Positions 8,358 through 15,492 of a DNA stretch of 64,000 nucleotides are shown here, one piece after another. The DNA lies in the NCBI RefSeq assembly GCF_004526345.1, contig NZ_CP038213.1, positions 3,286,001-3,350,000 on the forward strand. Reading direction: 5' to 3'. This stretch comes from Ornithinimicrobium flavum. Its GTDB lineage: Bacteria; Actinomycetota; Actinomycetes; Actinomycetales; Dermatophilaceae. The notes beneath the pieces are model-generated. The model searched no databases. It saw only the letters and a list, made by a program, of their open reading frames with translations, and had not been told where the DNA came from. Numbering within the stretch: the first letter of the stretch is position 1; every line of letters begins with the position of its first letter. The translations under genes were made by a program, and so were the position numbers.

Positions 8358-9387
8358 CGCGCTCACCACCGGCGGGGTGGTGGCAGGCGAAGCCGCGGGC
8401 GTGCTCCCCGGCGGGGTGCTCCCCGCGGGTCGTCCACGGCGGCCGGGTACGGCATACCTCGGTGGCGTGCGCGCAGCGCGAGCGGAAGACGCACCCGTCC
8501 GGGAACCGGCCGGCCGGGGGGACGGTGCCCGGGATCGTCGGCAGGGCCGCCCGCTCGCGGCGCGCCCCGTCGATGCCGGTGAGGTCGCTGGCGGCGACCA
8601 GCCCCTGGGTGTAGCGGTGGCGCGGGTCGGCGAAGACCTCCGTGACCGGGCCGGCCTCGACGATCCGCCCGCCGTACATGACCAGGACCCGCTCGCAGAC
8701 CGTGGCGACGACCGCGAGGTCGTGGGTGATGAAGAGCATGGCCGCGTCCCGCTCCTCGATGCCCCGCACGATGAGGTCGAGCACCGTCGCCTGGACGGTG
8801 ACGTCGAGCGCGGTCGTGGGCTCGTCGCAGATGAGCAGGCCAGGGTCGTTGGCCAGGGCGATCGCGAGGACCACCCGCTGGCGCTGGCCGCCGGAGAGCT
8901 CGTGCGGGTAGGCCCGGGCGACGTGGGCGGGGTCGGGCAGACCGACCTGCTCGAGGAGCTCGACCGCGCGGGCCCGGGCCTGGGCCTTGGGGCGGGTGCG
9001 GTGGATCGTCATGACCTCGGCGACCTGGGCACCGACCCGCATCGTCGGGTTGAGCGCGGTCATCGGCTCCTGGAAGACCATCGACATCGAGTCCCCGCGC
9101 AGCCGGGCCATCGCGCGCTCGCCCACCTCCAGCAGGTTGCGGGTCGCGGGCGAGCGGGCCGAGAGCCGCACCTCGCCGGTCGCGCCGAGCCCCTCCGGCA
9201 GCAGCCCCATGACGGCCAGGGCGGTGAGGGACTTGCCCGACCCCGACTCCCCGATGAGCCCGACCCGCTCGCCGCGGTCGATCGCGAAGGTGACCTCGTG
9301 GAGCAGGGGGGTGGAGCCGGCCGCGACGGACAGGTCCTCGACCCGCAGGACGGAGCGGTCGGGCGCCACGGAGGGTTGGGCCGACAT
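8350..9387 (-). CDS. peptide ABC transporter ATP-binding protein (DppD/OppD-like)
   Basis: 345 residues with Walker [19 protein letters not shown]-loop MVFQEPMTALNPTMRVG, signature LSGGQRQRVVLAIALA, Walker B LLICDEPTTALD, switch FITHDLAVVA and the Opp-type C-terminal Cys-rich stretch (GCVFRSRCAHATEVC), which in relatives binds an iron-sulfur cluster or metal. ATG at 9385-9387 is preceded by GAGGAGG six bases away, favoured over a GTG two codons earlier. It lies about 1.1 kb after the permease gene dppC-like, with a repeat array, a thiamine-binding-type gene and a second array between them, so it may need its own promoter. Confidence 0.93.
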   Translation of the reverse strand: MSAQPSVAPDRSVLRVEDLSVAAGSTPLLHEVTFAIDRGERVGLIGESGSGKSLTALAVMGLLPEGLGATGEVRLSARSPATRNLLEVGERAMARLRGDSMSMVFQEPMTALNPTMRVGAQVAEVMTIHRTRPKAQARARAVELLEQVGLPDPAHVARAYPHELSGGQRQRVVLAIALANDPGLLICDEPTTALDVTVQATVLDLIVRGIEERDAAMLFITHDLAVVATVCERVLVMYGGRIVEAGPVTEVFADPRHRYTQGLVAASDLTGIDGARRERAALPTIPGTVPPAGRFPDGCVFRSRCAHATEVCRTRPPWTTRGEHPAGEHARGFACHHPAGGERDD

Positions 9388-9500
9388 CGTCACCTCCTCG
9401 TGTCGCGGCTGGCGGGTATGCCGCGTCCCAGGCTAACCGTCACGCCCACCCGCGGGGGCGGCCAGACCTGCGGCGCGCCCCCCACGGCCACCCCCACCCC

Positions 9501-9750
9501 CACCGACCGCCCCGTGTGGTTGCTCTCATCCCCACCGAGCGCACCGCGTGGTTGTTCTCAGCCCCACCGAGCGTCTCTTGTGGTTGTTTTCAGGCCCACC
9601 GAGCGTCTCGTGTGGTTGCTCCCAACCCCACCGAGCGTCTCTTGTGGTTGTTTTCAGGCCCACCGAGCGTCTCGTGTGGTTGTACTCAGAACCACCGAGC
9701 GCCCCGCGTGGTTGTTCTCAGGCCCACCGAGCGCCTCGCGTGGCCACTGC
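9501..9750 (+). repeat. 32-bp tandem repeat array A (about 8 units)
   Basis: Units start at 9501, 9533, 9565, 9597, 9629, 9661, 9693 and 9725, an exact 32-bp period. The common core is CACCGAGCG followed four bases later by GTGTGGTTG and a variable TTCTCAGGCC end; the last unit decays after CTCGCGTGG. There are no spacers, so it is not a CRISPR. It fills the 488-bp gap (9388-9875) between the DppD-like gene and the thiamine-binding-type gene; the remainder of the gap shows nothing. The same unit occurs inverted at 10226-10449 and, in frame, inside the ABC gene at 56521-57552. Confidence 0.9.
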
Positions 9751-9875
9751 GAAAGGTCCCGCCCAGAGGCCCTCGTCCGGTCAGGGCCGGCGAGCGACAG
9801 CGAGCGGGTGCGGGCTGGCCTCGGCGGCCAGACCGGCATACCTCATGTTCCGCGACCTGGCCTGGAGAAGGGCCG

Positions 9876-10187
9876 TCATGCGAGGCCCTCCTGGTCGAGG
9901 TGCTCGCGGACCCGGCTGACCTTGGCGGTCAGCTGGTCAGCATACCCCGGGCGCAGGTCGGCCTTGAGCACGAGCGAGACCCGCGGGCCGTGCTGGGCCA
10001 CGGCGTCGCAGGCTGCCTTGATGACCGGCATCACCTCGTCCCAGTCGCCCTCGATGGTGGTGAACATCGAGGTCAGCTCGTAGGGCAGGCCGGAGTCGCG
10101 GACCACGCGGATCGCGTCAGCGACCGCGGCACTGACCGAGCCGGACTTGTCGGAGACGGACGGGGCGACGGAGAAGGCGAAGAGCAT
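9876..10187 (-). CDS. MTH1187/YkoF-family thiamine-binding-type protein
   Basis: 103 residues; FAFSVAPSVSDKSGSVSAAV, PYELTSMFTTIEGDWDEV and GPRVSLVLKADLRPG match the small ferredoxin-like MTH1187 (DUF77)/YkoF fold, whose members bind thiamine or related pyrimidines. No signal peptide, so cytoplasmic. It lies in the middle of a peptide ABC transporter operon (permeases upstream, ATPases downstream), flanked on both sides by inverted copies of a 32-bp repeat array, as if it and the arrays had been inserted together. A regulatory or sensing role is likelier than transport. Family call is good, ligand is inferred. Confidence 0.85.
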   Translation of the reverse strand: MLFAFSVAPSVSDKSGSVSAAVADAIRVVRDSGLPYELTSMFTTIEGDWDEVMPVIKAACDAVAQHGPRVSLVLKADLRPGYADQLTAKVSRVREHLDQEGLA

Positions 10188-10225
10188 GTCATCACCCTAG
10201 ATAGCGCGGCGTGGGGCGGTCCGGG

Positions 10226-10449
10226 GCGGCCACACGAGGCGGTCGGTCGGCCCTGGAGCAACCACACGAGGTGGCCGGTGGGAAGGAGAGCAACCACACG
10301 AGGTGGCCGGTGGGAAGGAGAGCAACCACACGAGGCGGTGGGTAGGGAGGAGAGCAACCACACCACGCGGCCGGTGGGGAAGAGAGCAACCACCCCAGGC
10401 GGCCGGTGGGGAGGGGGGCGGCCACGCGAAGCGGCCGGTGTGGAGGGGG
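10226..10449 (-). repeat. 32-bp tandem repeat array B (7 units, inverted relative to array A)
   Basis: Units begin at 10226, 10258, 10290, 10322, 10354, 10386 and 10418, each 32 bp; the best-conserved start GCAACCACACGAGG, the reverse complement of the array A core. Units at 10258 and 10290 are identical, those at the ends are diverged. The array occupies most of the gap between the thiamine-binding-type gene and the dppC-like stop. Confidence 0.9.
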
Positions 10450-10470
10450 CCGGTGGGAGGGGGTGGGGGG

Positions 10471-11382
10471 TCAGCGGCCCTCGAGTTTCGGGTCGAGCCA
10501 GTCGCGGAGGCCGTCGCCGAAGAGGTTGAAGCCGAGCACCGACAGGGCGATCGCGGCTCCGGGCACGAGCGCGAGGTGGGGTGCGGTGCGCAGCGTGGTC
10601 TGCGCCTCGTAGAGCATCCGCCCCCACGAGGCCTGACCCGTGGGGGTGCCGAGGCCGAGGTAGGCGAGGGCGGCCTCGGCGAGGATCGCGATGGCGAAGG
10701 ACACCGAGGCCTGGACGATGACCAGCCCGGCGACGTTGGGCAGCACGTGCCGCCAGGCAATCGCCAGCGGGGAGCGGCCGGCGGCGCGGGCGGCCACGAC
10801 ATACTCGCTCTTCATCACCCCGAGCGCGCCGGAGCGGGTGATCCGGGCAAAGGCCGGGATCGTCGCGATCCCGATGGCGATCATCGCGACCCGCGTCGAC
10901 CCGCCGTAGAGCGCGGCGAACATGATCGCGAGCAGCAACGCGGGGAAGGCCAGCAGTACGTCGTTGCTGCGCATGACCAGCTGGCCCAGCCACCCCGGCG
11001 ACATCGCGGCCAGGACACCCAGGGGGACCCCGACCAGGGCGGCGACACCGACGGCGACGAGACCGACATACAGGGTCGTCCTCGCTCCCACGAGGATCTG
11101 GGTGAAGACGTCACGGCGCAGGCGGTCGGTGCCGAGCCAGTGCTCGGCGTTGGGGGTCTGGTAGGCCTCGGTCTGCAGCACGCGCATCGGCGGCCACGGG
11201 GTCCAGACGTAGGACACGAGGGCGAGGGCCACCACGACCAGCACGATCGTGCCGCCGATGACCAGCGAGGGGTTGAGGGGCCGCCGGCGGGCACCGGTCG
11301 GGGCGGCCGCCTCACCGGCCGCGCTGCCACCGGCCTCGCCGGCGACGCCCGGGGCCGGCGCGCCCTGCATCGACTCGGTCAT
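10471..11382 (-). CDS. peptide ABC transporter permease (DppC/OppC-like)
   Basis: 303 residues. After an Ala/Gly-rich N-terminus come a first membrane segment (LVIGGTIVLVVVALALVSYV), the OppC_N-like EHWLGTDRLRRDVFTQILVGARTTL, and five further helices with the cytoplasmic EAA-type loop YVVAARAAGRSPLAIAWRHVLPN that docks the ATPases. The conserved FGDGLRDWLDPKL ending is typical. The ATG overlaps the TGA of the DppB-like gene (ATGA), so the two permeases are translationally coupled. Its own downstream partners are separated from it by the repeat/thiamine-binding-type insertion. Confidence 0.93.
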   Translation of the reverse strand: MTESMQGAPAPGVAGEAGGSAAGEAAAPTGARRRPLNPSLVIGGTIVLVVVALALVSYVWTPWPPMRVLQTEAYQTPNAEHWLGTDRLRRDVFTQILVGARTTLYVGLVAVGVAALVGVPLGVLAAMSPGWLGQLVMRSNDVLLAFPALLLAIMFAALYGGSTRVAMIAIGIATIPAFARITRSGALGVMKSEYVVAARAAGRSPLAIAWRHVLPNVAGLVIVQASVSFAIAILAEAALAYLGLGTPTGQASWGRMLYEAQTTLRTAPHLALVPGAAIALSVLGFNLFGDGLRDWLDPKLEGR

Positions 11383-12329
11383 CGCGCGCCCGCCCGCAAC
11401 CGGGGGTCGATGATCAGGTAGAGGGTGTCGACGACGAAGTTGATGACCAGGACCGCCACCACCAGCACCATGACGACCGCCTGCACGGTGAGCAGCTCAC
11501 GCTTGGCGACCGAGTCCAGCAGCAGGGATCCGAGACCGGGGATGACGAAAACCCGCTCGATGACCACGGCCCCCACGAGCAGGGTGGCCAGCTGCAGCCC
11601 CAGCACCGTGACGACCGGGACGGCAGCGTTGCGGAAGCCGTGCCGCCACAGCGCCTCCACCGGCCGCAGCCCCTTCGCCCGGGCGGTCCGCAGGTAGTCC
11701 TCGCGGAGCACGTCCAGGACGGCCGAGCGGACGTACCGCGCGAGCACGGCCGCCTGCACGAGGGCAAGGGAGATCGCCGGCAGCGCGAGCCGCTGGAGGA
11801 AGCCGACCGGGTCCTGCGCCGGCACCACCCACCCCCCGGAGGGCACCCACCGCAGCCGGACGGCGAAGACCGAGATGAGCAGGATGCCGGCGAGGAAGGC
11901 CGGGATCGCCACGCCCACCTGGGACAGGCCCGACATGACCACGCCGTCGAGGTGCCGGTGCCGCACCGCCATCCACACCCCGACCGGCACCGCGACGACG
12001 ACGGCCAGCAGCATCGCCGCCAGCACGAGCCAGAGCGTGACCTGGATGCGGTCGGCGATCTGGGGCCCGATCGGCGCCCGGGAGACGAACTCCACGCCCG
12101 GGTCGAGCAGGACCAGCCCCCGCACCCACTCGAGGTACTGCACCACCACCGGACGGTCGAGCCCGAACTGCGCCCGCAGCTGGGCCACGGCCTCGTCCGA
12201 GGCGTTGATGCCGAGCGCGACCCGGGCCGGGTCCCCCGGCAGCACGCGCATGAAGCCGAAGACGAGCAGCGAGGCCACCGCGAGGCTCGCCAGCAGCACG
12301 CCGGTGCGCTGCAGCAGGCGGAGGATCAT
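11379..12329 (-). CDS. peptide ABC transporter permease (DppB/OppB-like)
   Basis: 316 residues with an N-terminal transmembrane helix followed by FMRVLPGDPARVALG, the DppB N-terminal signature, then ATRVTLW-like loop (DRIQVTLWLVLAAM), five more helices and the EAA loop YLRTARAKGLRPVEALWRHGFRNA. C-terminus VINFVVDTLYLIIDPRLR is conserved in the family. It lies 41 bp after the substrate-binding protein gene and overlaps the DppC-like gene by four bases. Forms the membrane channel with DppC. Confidence 0.93.
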   Translation of the reverse strand: MILRLLQRTGVLLASLAVASLLVFGFMRVLPGDPARVALGINASDEAVAQLRAQFGLDRPVVVQYLEWVRGLVLLDPGVEFVSRAPIGPQIADRIQVTLWLVLAAMLLAVVVAVPVGVWMAVRHRHLDGVVMSGLSQVGVAIPAFLAGILLISVFAVRLRWVPSGGWVVPAQDPVGFLQRLALPAISLALVQAAVLARYVRSAVLDVLREDYLRTARAKGLRPVEALWRHGFRNAAVPVVTVLGLQLATLLVGAVVIERVFVIPGLGSLLLDSVAKRELLTVQAVVMVLVVAVLVINFVVDTLYLIIDPRLRAGAR

Positions 12330-12370
12330 CGGTATGCGGTGCCGGGGCTCGTCGCGCGTCGGGGCGGGGG

Positions 12371-13981
12371 TCAGTCGCGGGCCAGGTCGGCCAGGGGGAA
12401 GGCCTCCTTGATCGCGTTCTCCGGCAGCCCGGTGATGTCGGTGTCGGCGACCATGAGGTTGGGCAGCAGGAAGAGGAAGTCGGCGGCGGCGTCCTGGCTG
12501 ATGAGGGCGGCGGCCTCCTTCATCTTCGCGACCTGCTCCTCCTCGGTGCCGGTGTCGGCCTCGTCGAGGATCGTGCGCAGCTCCTCGGTGCCGTAGGTCG
12601 TGTAGTAGTCCGGGTCGCCGAAGACGTTGCCCAGGTCGCGCGGCTCCACGTGCGCCACGATCGACATGTCGTAGTCCTCGTTGGTGTAGACCGTCTCCAG
12701 CCAGGCGGAGGGGAACTCCAGCTCGTCGATGGTCACCTCCAGCCCGACGTCCTCCAGCATCGACTCGACCACGGTGCCGCAGGCCACGGCATACGGGAGC
12801 GTCGGGATGCGCAGGCGCAGCTCCTGCCCCTCGGCGTCAGCCTCGGCGATGAGGCTGCGGGCCTGGTCGGGGTCGAAGGGGAAGTCACCGGTGCGGTCCT
12901 CGTACCAGGGGTCGCTCGGCGGGACCATCGAGCCGATGAGGGAGCCGCGGCCGGCCCAGCAGGTGTCCATCAGCGACTGGTGGTCGATCGCGTGGCGGAC
13001 CGCCTGGCGCAAGGTCGGGTCGGAGAGGGGCTCGCCCTCGTTCTGGTTCATGGACAGGACGACCTCGCCGTTGGTGGTGCCTTCGACGATCTGGTAACCG
13101 CCGCCCTCGAACTCGGCCAGGGACTCGGGGGCCTGCACCGTGGAGACCACGTCGATGGCGTCGGTGAGCATCGCGTTGTTGAGGGCGTTGGCGTCCCGGA
13201 AGTAGTGCATTTCGACGGTCGCGAAGTAGGGGGACTCTCCGTGGTAGGAGTCGTTGCGCTGCAGCGTGATCTTCGAGCCGCGGTCCCAGGAGTCGAAGAC
13301 GAAGGGGCCGGAGCCGACGGGGGTGTTGGCCAGGTCGTCGACACCCTCGGTGTCGAAGATCGCGCCGACCCGGGTGGTCAGGGCGTAGAGGAAGCTGTTG
13401 CTCGGCTCGGCCAGGGTGACCACGACGGTCGTGTCGTCCGGGGCCTCGACGGAGTCGATGACGTCGAACTGCGCCTTGAGCGAGGTGGTCCACGCGTCCG
13501 AGCTGACCCGCTCCAGGGAGAACTTCACGTCCTCGGCGGTCAGCTCGGCCCCGTCGGAGAACGTGACGCCGTCGACGAGGGTGAAGGTGTAGGTGAGCCG
13601 GTCCTCGCTGACCTCCCACTCCTGCGCGAGCATCGGCACGATCTCCCCGGAGTCGGCGTCGACGGTGACCAGGGTCTCGTAGACGTTGTCCAGGAGCAGC
13701 TGCGGGATCGCGGCGCCGTCGGTGGTGGTGAAGTCCAGGCTCGCGGGCTCGGCGACCAATCCGATGCGCACGGTCTCGGTGGAGCGGGAGCCGTCCGGGG
13801 GCGGGGCGGCGACCGGGCCGCTGGCCGTGGCGTCCTCCCCGTCGGTCGACCCCTGCGCGTCCGTGGCGTCGGTGGTCGGGTCTGAGCTGCCGGCCCCGGC
13901 GTTGCAGCCGGTCAGCAGTGCGGTGGCCGCGAACGCGGCGCAGGCGAGACGGGCACGGGTCTTCGTCGACGTCGCGGTCAT
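12371..13981 (-). CDS. peptide/solute-binding lipoprotein of ABC transporter (SBP family 5)
   Basis: About 536 residues. The N-terminus has a basic stretch, a hydrophobic core (LACAAFAATALLTG) and a lipobox ending in Cys, so it is an exported lipoprotein. The SBP_bac_5 body shows VRIGLVAEPASLDF, LAQEWEVSEDRLTYTFTL, GVTFSDGAELTAEDVKFSLE and the long C-terminal lobe. It starts the operon SBP-DppB-DppC; starts four codons upstream are possible, the chosen ATG (13979-13981) follows AAGG by twelve bases. Substrate not predictable from sequence; dipeptides, oligopeptides or nickel-type ligands are all known in the family. Confidence 0.92.
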   Translation of the reverse strand: MTATSTKTRARLACAAFAATALLTGCNAGAGSSDPTTDATDAQGSTDGEDATASGPVAAPPPDGSRSTETVRIGLVAEPASLDFTTTDGAAIPQLLLDNVYETLVTVDADSGEIVPMLAQEWEVSEDRLTYTFTLVDGVTFSDGAELTAEDVKFSLERVSSDAWTTSLKAQFDVIDSVEAPDDTTVVVTLAEPSNSFLYALTTRVGAIFDTEGVDDLANTPVGSGPFVFDSWDRGSKITLQRNDSYHGESPYFATVEMHYFRDANALNNAMLTDAIDVVSTVQAPESLAEFEGGGYQIVEGTTNGEVVLSMNQNEGEPLSDPTLRQAVRHAIDHQSLMDTCWAGRGSLIGSMVPPSDPWYEDRTGDFPFDPDQARSLIAEADAEGQELRLRIPTLPYAVACGTVVESMLEDVGLEVTIDELEFPSAWLETVYTNEDYDMSIVAHVEPRDLGNVFGDPDYYTTYGTEELRTILDEADTGTEEEQVAKMKEAAALISQDAAADFLFLLPNLMVADTDITGLPENAIKEAFPLADLARD

Positions 13982-14030
13982 GGGCGGCATCATCCTTCAT
14001 TCGGCTGCCGGATGGCTACCCCGCAGCGGG

Positions 14031-14036
14031 TACGGT
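14031..14036 (+). promoter_or_regulatory. -10 element TACGGT, leaderless start for glycerate kinase
   Basis: TACGGT ends seven bases ahead of the ATG at 14044 and there is no ribosome-binding site, the arrangement expected for a leaderless actinomycete transcript. Confidence 0.5.
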
Positions 14037-14043
14037 CGCTTCC

Positions 14044-15132
14044 ATGACCAAGGATGCCCGATCGTCGCAGGGCGACGCGCCGGTGGTGCTCGTGGCGCCG
14101 GACAAGTTCCGCGGCAGCCTGACCGCGCCGGAGGTGGTGGCCGCCGTGCGGGTCGGGGCCGAGGCGGTCGGGTGGCAGGTCCTGGAGCGCCCGCTGGCCG
14201 ACGGGGGCGAGGGGATGCTGGACGCCTTCGGCGGGGCGAACCGCAGCACGACCGTGACCGGCCCGGCCGGCACGCCCGTCGAGGCACCCTGGCGCCTCGG
14301 GGACGACGGCGTGGCGGTCGTGGAGAGCGCGGCCGCGTCCGGGCTGGCGCTGGCCGGCGGGTCGGCGGGCAACGACCCGATGGCGGCGACGAGCGCCGGT
14401 ACCGGCGAGCTGGTCGCCGAGGCGGTGCGGGCCGGGGCGCGGCGGGTCGTCGTCGGTCTCGGCGGGTCGGCGATGACCGACGGCGGGCTGGGCGCGGTCG
14501 AGGCGGTCCTCTCCCGCCTGGACGGGCGGCGGCCCGCCGACCTGGGGGTCGAGCTGCTCGTGGCCTGCGACGTGCAGACGGTCTTCACCGAGGCAGCCGC
14601 CGTCTTCGGGCCGCAGAAGGGCGCCGGGCCGCAGCAGGTGAGCGAGCTGACGCAGCGGCTGCACCGGGTGCTGGCCGACTACGAGCACCGCTTCGGTGCG
14701 CAGCTGCGCGAGGCCGCGGTCGACCTGGCCCGGTTGCCGGGCGGCGGCGCCGCCGGCGGCCTGGGCGGCGGCCTCGTCGTGCTGGGCGGTCGCCTCCTCC
14801 CCGGGCTCCGGCTGGTGGCCGAGCAGGTCGGGCTGGCCGAGGCGATCGAGGCCGCCGACGCGATCATCACCGGTGAGGGGGCGCTGGACGCCGAGTCCTT
14901 CAACGGCAAGGTCGTCGGCGGCGTGGTCGACGCCGCCGAGCCGGACGGCATACCCGTCCTGGTCCTGGCCGGCACCGTCCGCCCCGACGCCCCCGCCGCC
15001 CGCCTGTCCCGCCTCCGCACCGTCGATCTCTCCCGGACCTACGGCGCCGACGCCTCCTGGAACCGCACCGCCGAGTGCATCGCCCACGCCGTCGAGGAGC
15101 ACCTCCCCACCCGCCCCCGCCCCCTCCCCTGA
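14044..15132 (+). CDS. glycerate 2-kinase
   Basis: 362 residues of the GlxK/GarK family: VVLVAPDKFRGSLTAPEVVAAV at the N-terminus, PLADGGEGMLDAF, VVGLGGSAMTDGGLG, GPQKGAGPQQV, GGGAAGGLGGGL and the C-terminal ITGEGALDAESFNGKV, all family signatures. It phosphorylates glycerate with ATP, feeding photorespiration-like or glyoxylate/serine degradation products into glycolysis. The gene is divergent from the peptide transporter operon with only about 60 bp between them; a TACGGT element seven bases before ATG suggests a leaderless mRNA. No operon partner. Confidence 0.93.
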   Translation: MTKDARSSQGDAPVVLVAPDKFRGSLTAPEVVAAVRVGAEAVGWQVLERPLADGGEGMLDAFGGANRSTTVTGPAGTPVEAPWRLGDDGVAVVESAAASGLALAGGSAGNDPMAATSAGTGELVAEAVRAGARRVVVGLGGSAMTDGGLGAVEAVLSRLDGRRPADLGVELLVACDVQTVFTEAAAVFGPQKGAGPQQVSELTQRLHRVLADYEHRFGAQLREAAVDLARLPGGGAAGGLGGGLVVLGGRLLPGLRLVAEQVGLAEAIEAADAIITGEGALDAESFNGKVVGGVVDAAEPDGIPVLVLAGTVRPDAPAARLSRLRTVDLSRTYGADASWNRTAECIAHAVEEHLPTRPRPLP

Positions 15133-15137
15133 GAGCG

Positions 15138-15415
15138 ACCGGACGCGCGTTCCTGCCAGACCGGACGCGCGTTCCTGACGCTTCTCCACAGGCCCGGGGC
15201 CGTTCCGGCCAACCGGACGCGCGTCTCCCGCGGGGGCGGAACCCCATACCAGAGACCGGCCGAACCTCGGCCCGACTCGGACGACGTGTGGACAACTGTC
15301 ACGAACGCGCGTCCGGTCTGGCACGACCGCGCGTCCGGTCGGGTCGAGTCGGGCGACCCCTGTGGACAACCGTCACGAACGCGCGTCCGGAGTGGCAGGA
15401 ACGCGCGTCCGGTCG
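15138..15415. repeat. inverted cluster of a GCGCGTCCGG repeat family (7 copies)
   Basis: Three copies read ACCGGACGCGCGTTCCTG or close (near 15139, 15161, 15214) and four read the opposite way, GTCACGAACGCGCGTCCGG or close (near 15299, 15322, 15373, 15398). Two of the latter are preceded by GTGGACAAC[TC], matching the longer unit found twice, in frame, inside the phosphotransferase gene near 44206-44285. They occupy most of the gene-free stretch between glycerate kinase and the acyl-CoA dehydrogenase. No coding potential; a long cruciform or processed hairpin is possible. Confidence 0.85.
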
Positions 15416-15430
15416 GGGAAAGGGGGGCGT

Positions 15431-15465
15431 TACACTACTGACAGGAAACTGATACCGTGAGTATC
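15431..15465 (+). promoter_or_regulatory. promoter -10 (TACACT) with overlapping operator-like palindrome GATAC-n5-GTATC
   Basis: TACACT at 15431-15436 is a plausible -10 box, and GATACCGTGAGTATC at 15451-15465 is a perfect 5-bp-arm inverted repeat between it and the acyl-CoA dehydrogenase GTG. A repressor of the TetR type commonly controls such genes; the identity is inference. Confidence 0.4.
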
Positions 15466-15492
15466 GGGTACAGCATCGAGAGAGGGGCCACC

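Noticed and set aside
7612..10083. 823-codon plus-strand ORF over the DppF/DppD genes and repeats
   Set aside because: It is antisense to two ABC ATPases with perfect family motifs; its Arg/Asp/Gly/His-rich translation is a shadow typical of high-GC DNA.
9501..10449. CRISPR array
   Set aside because: The 32-bp units are directly adjacent with no unique spacers between them and there are no cas genes.
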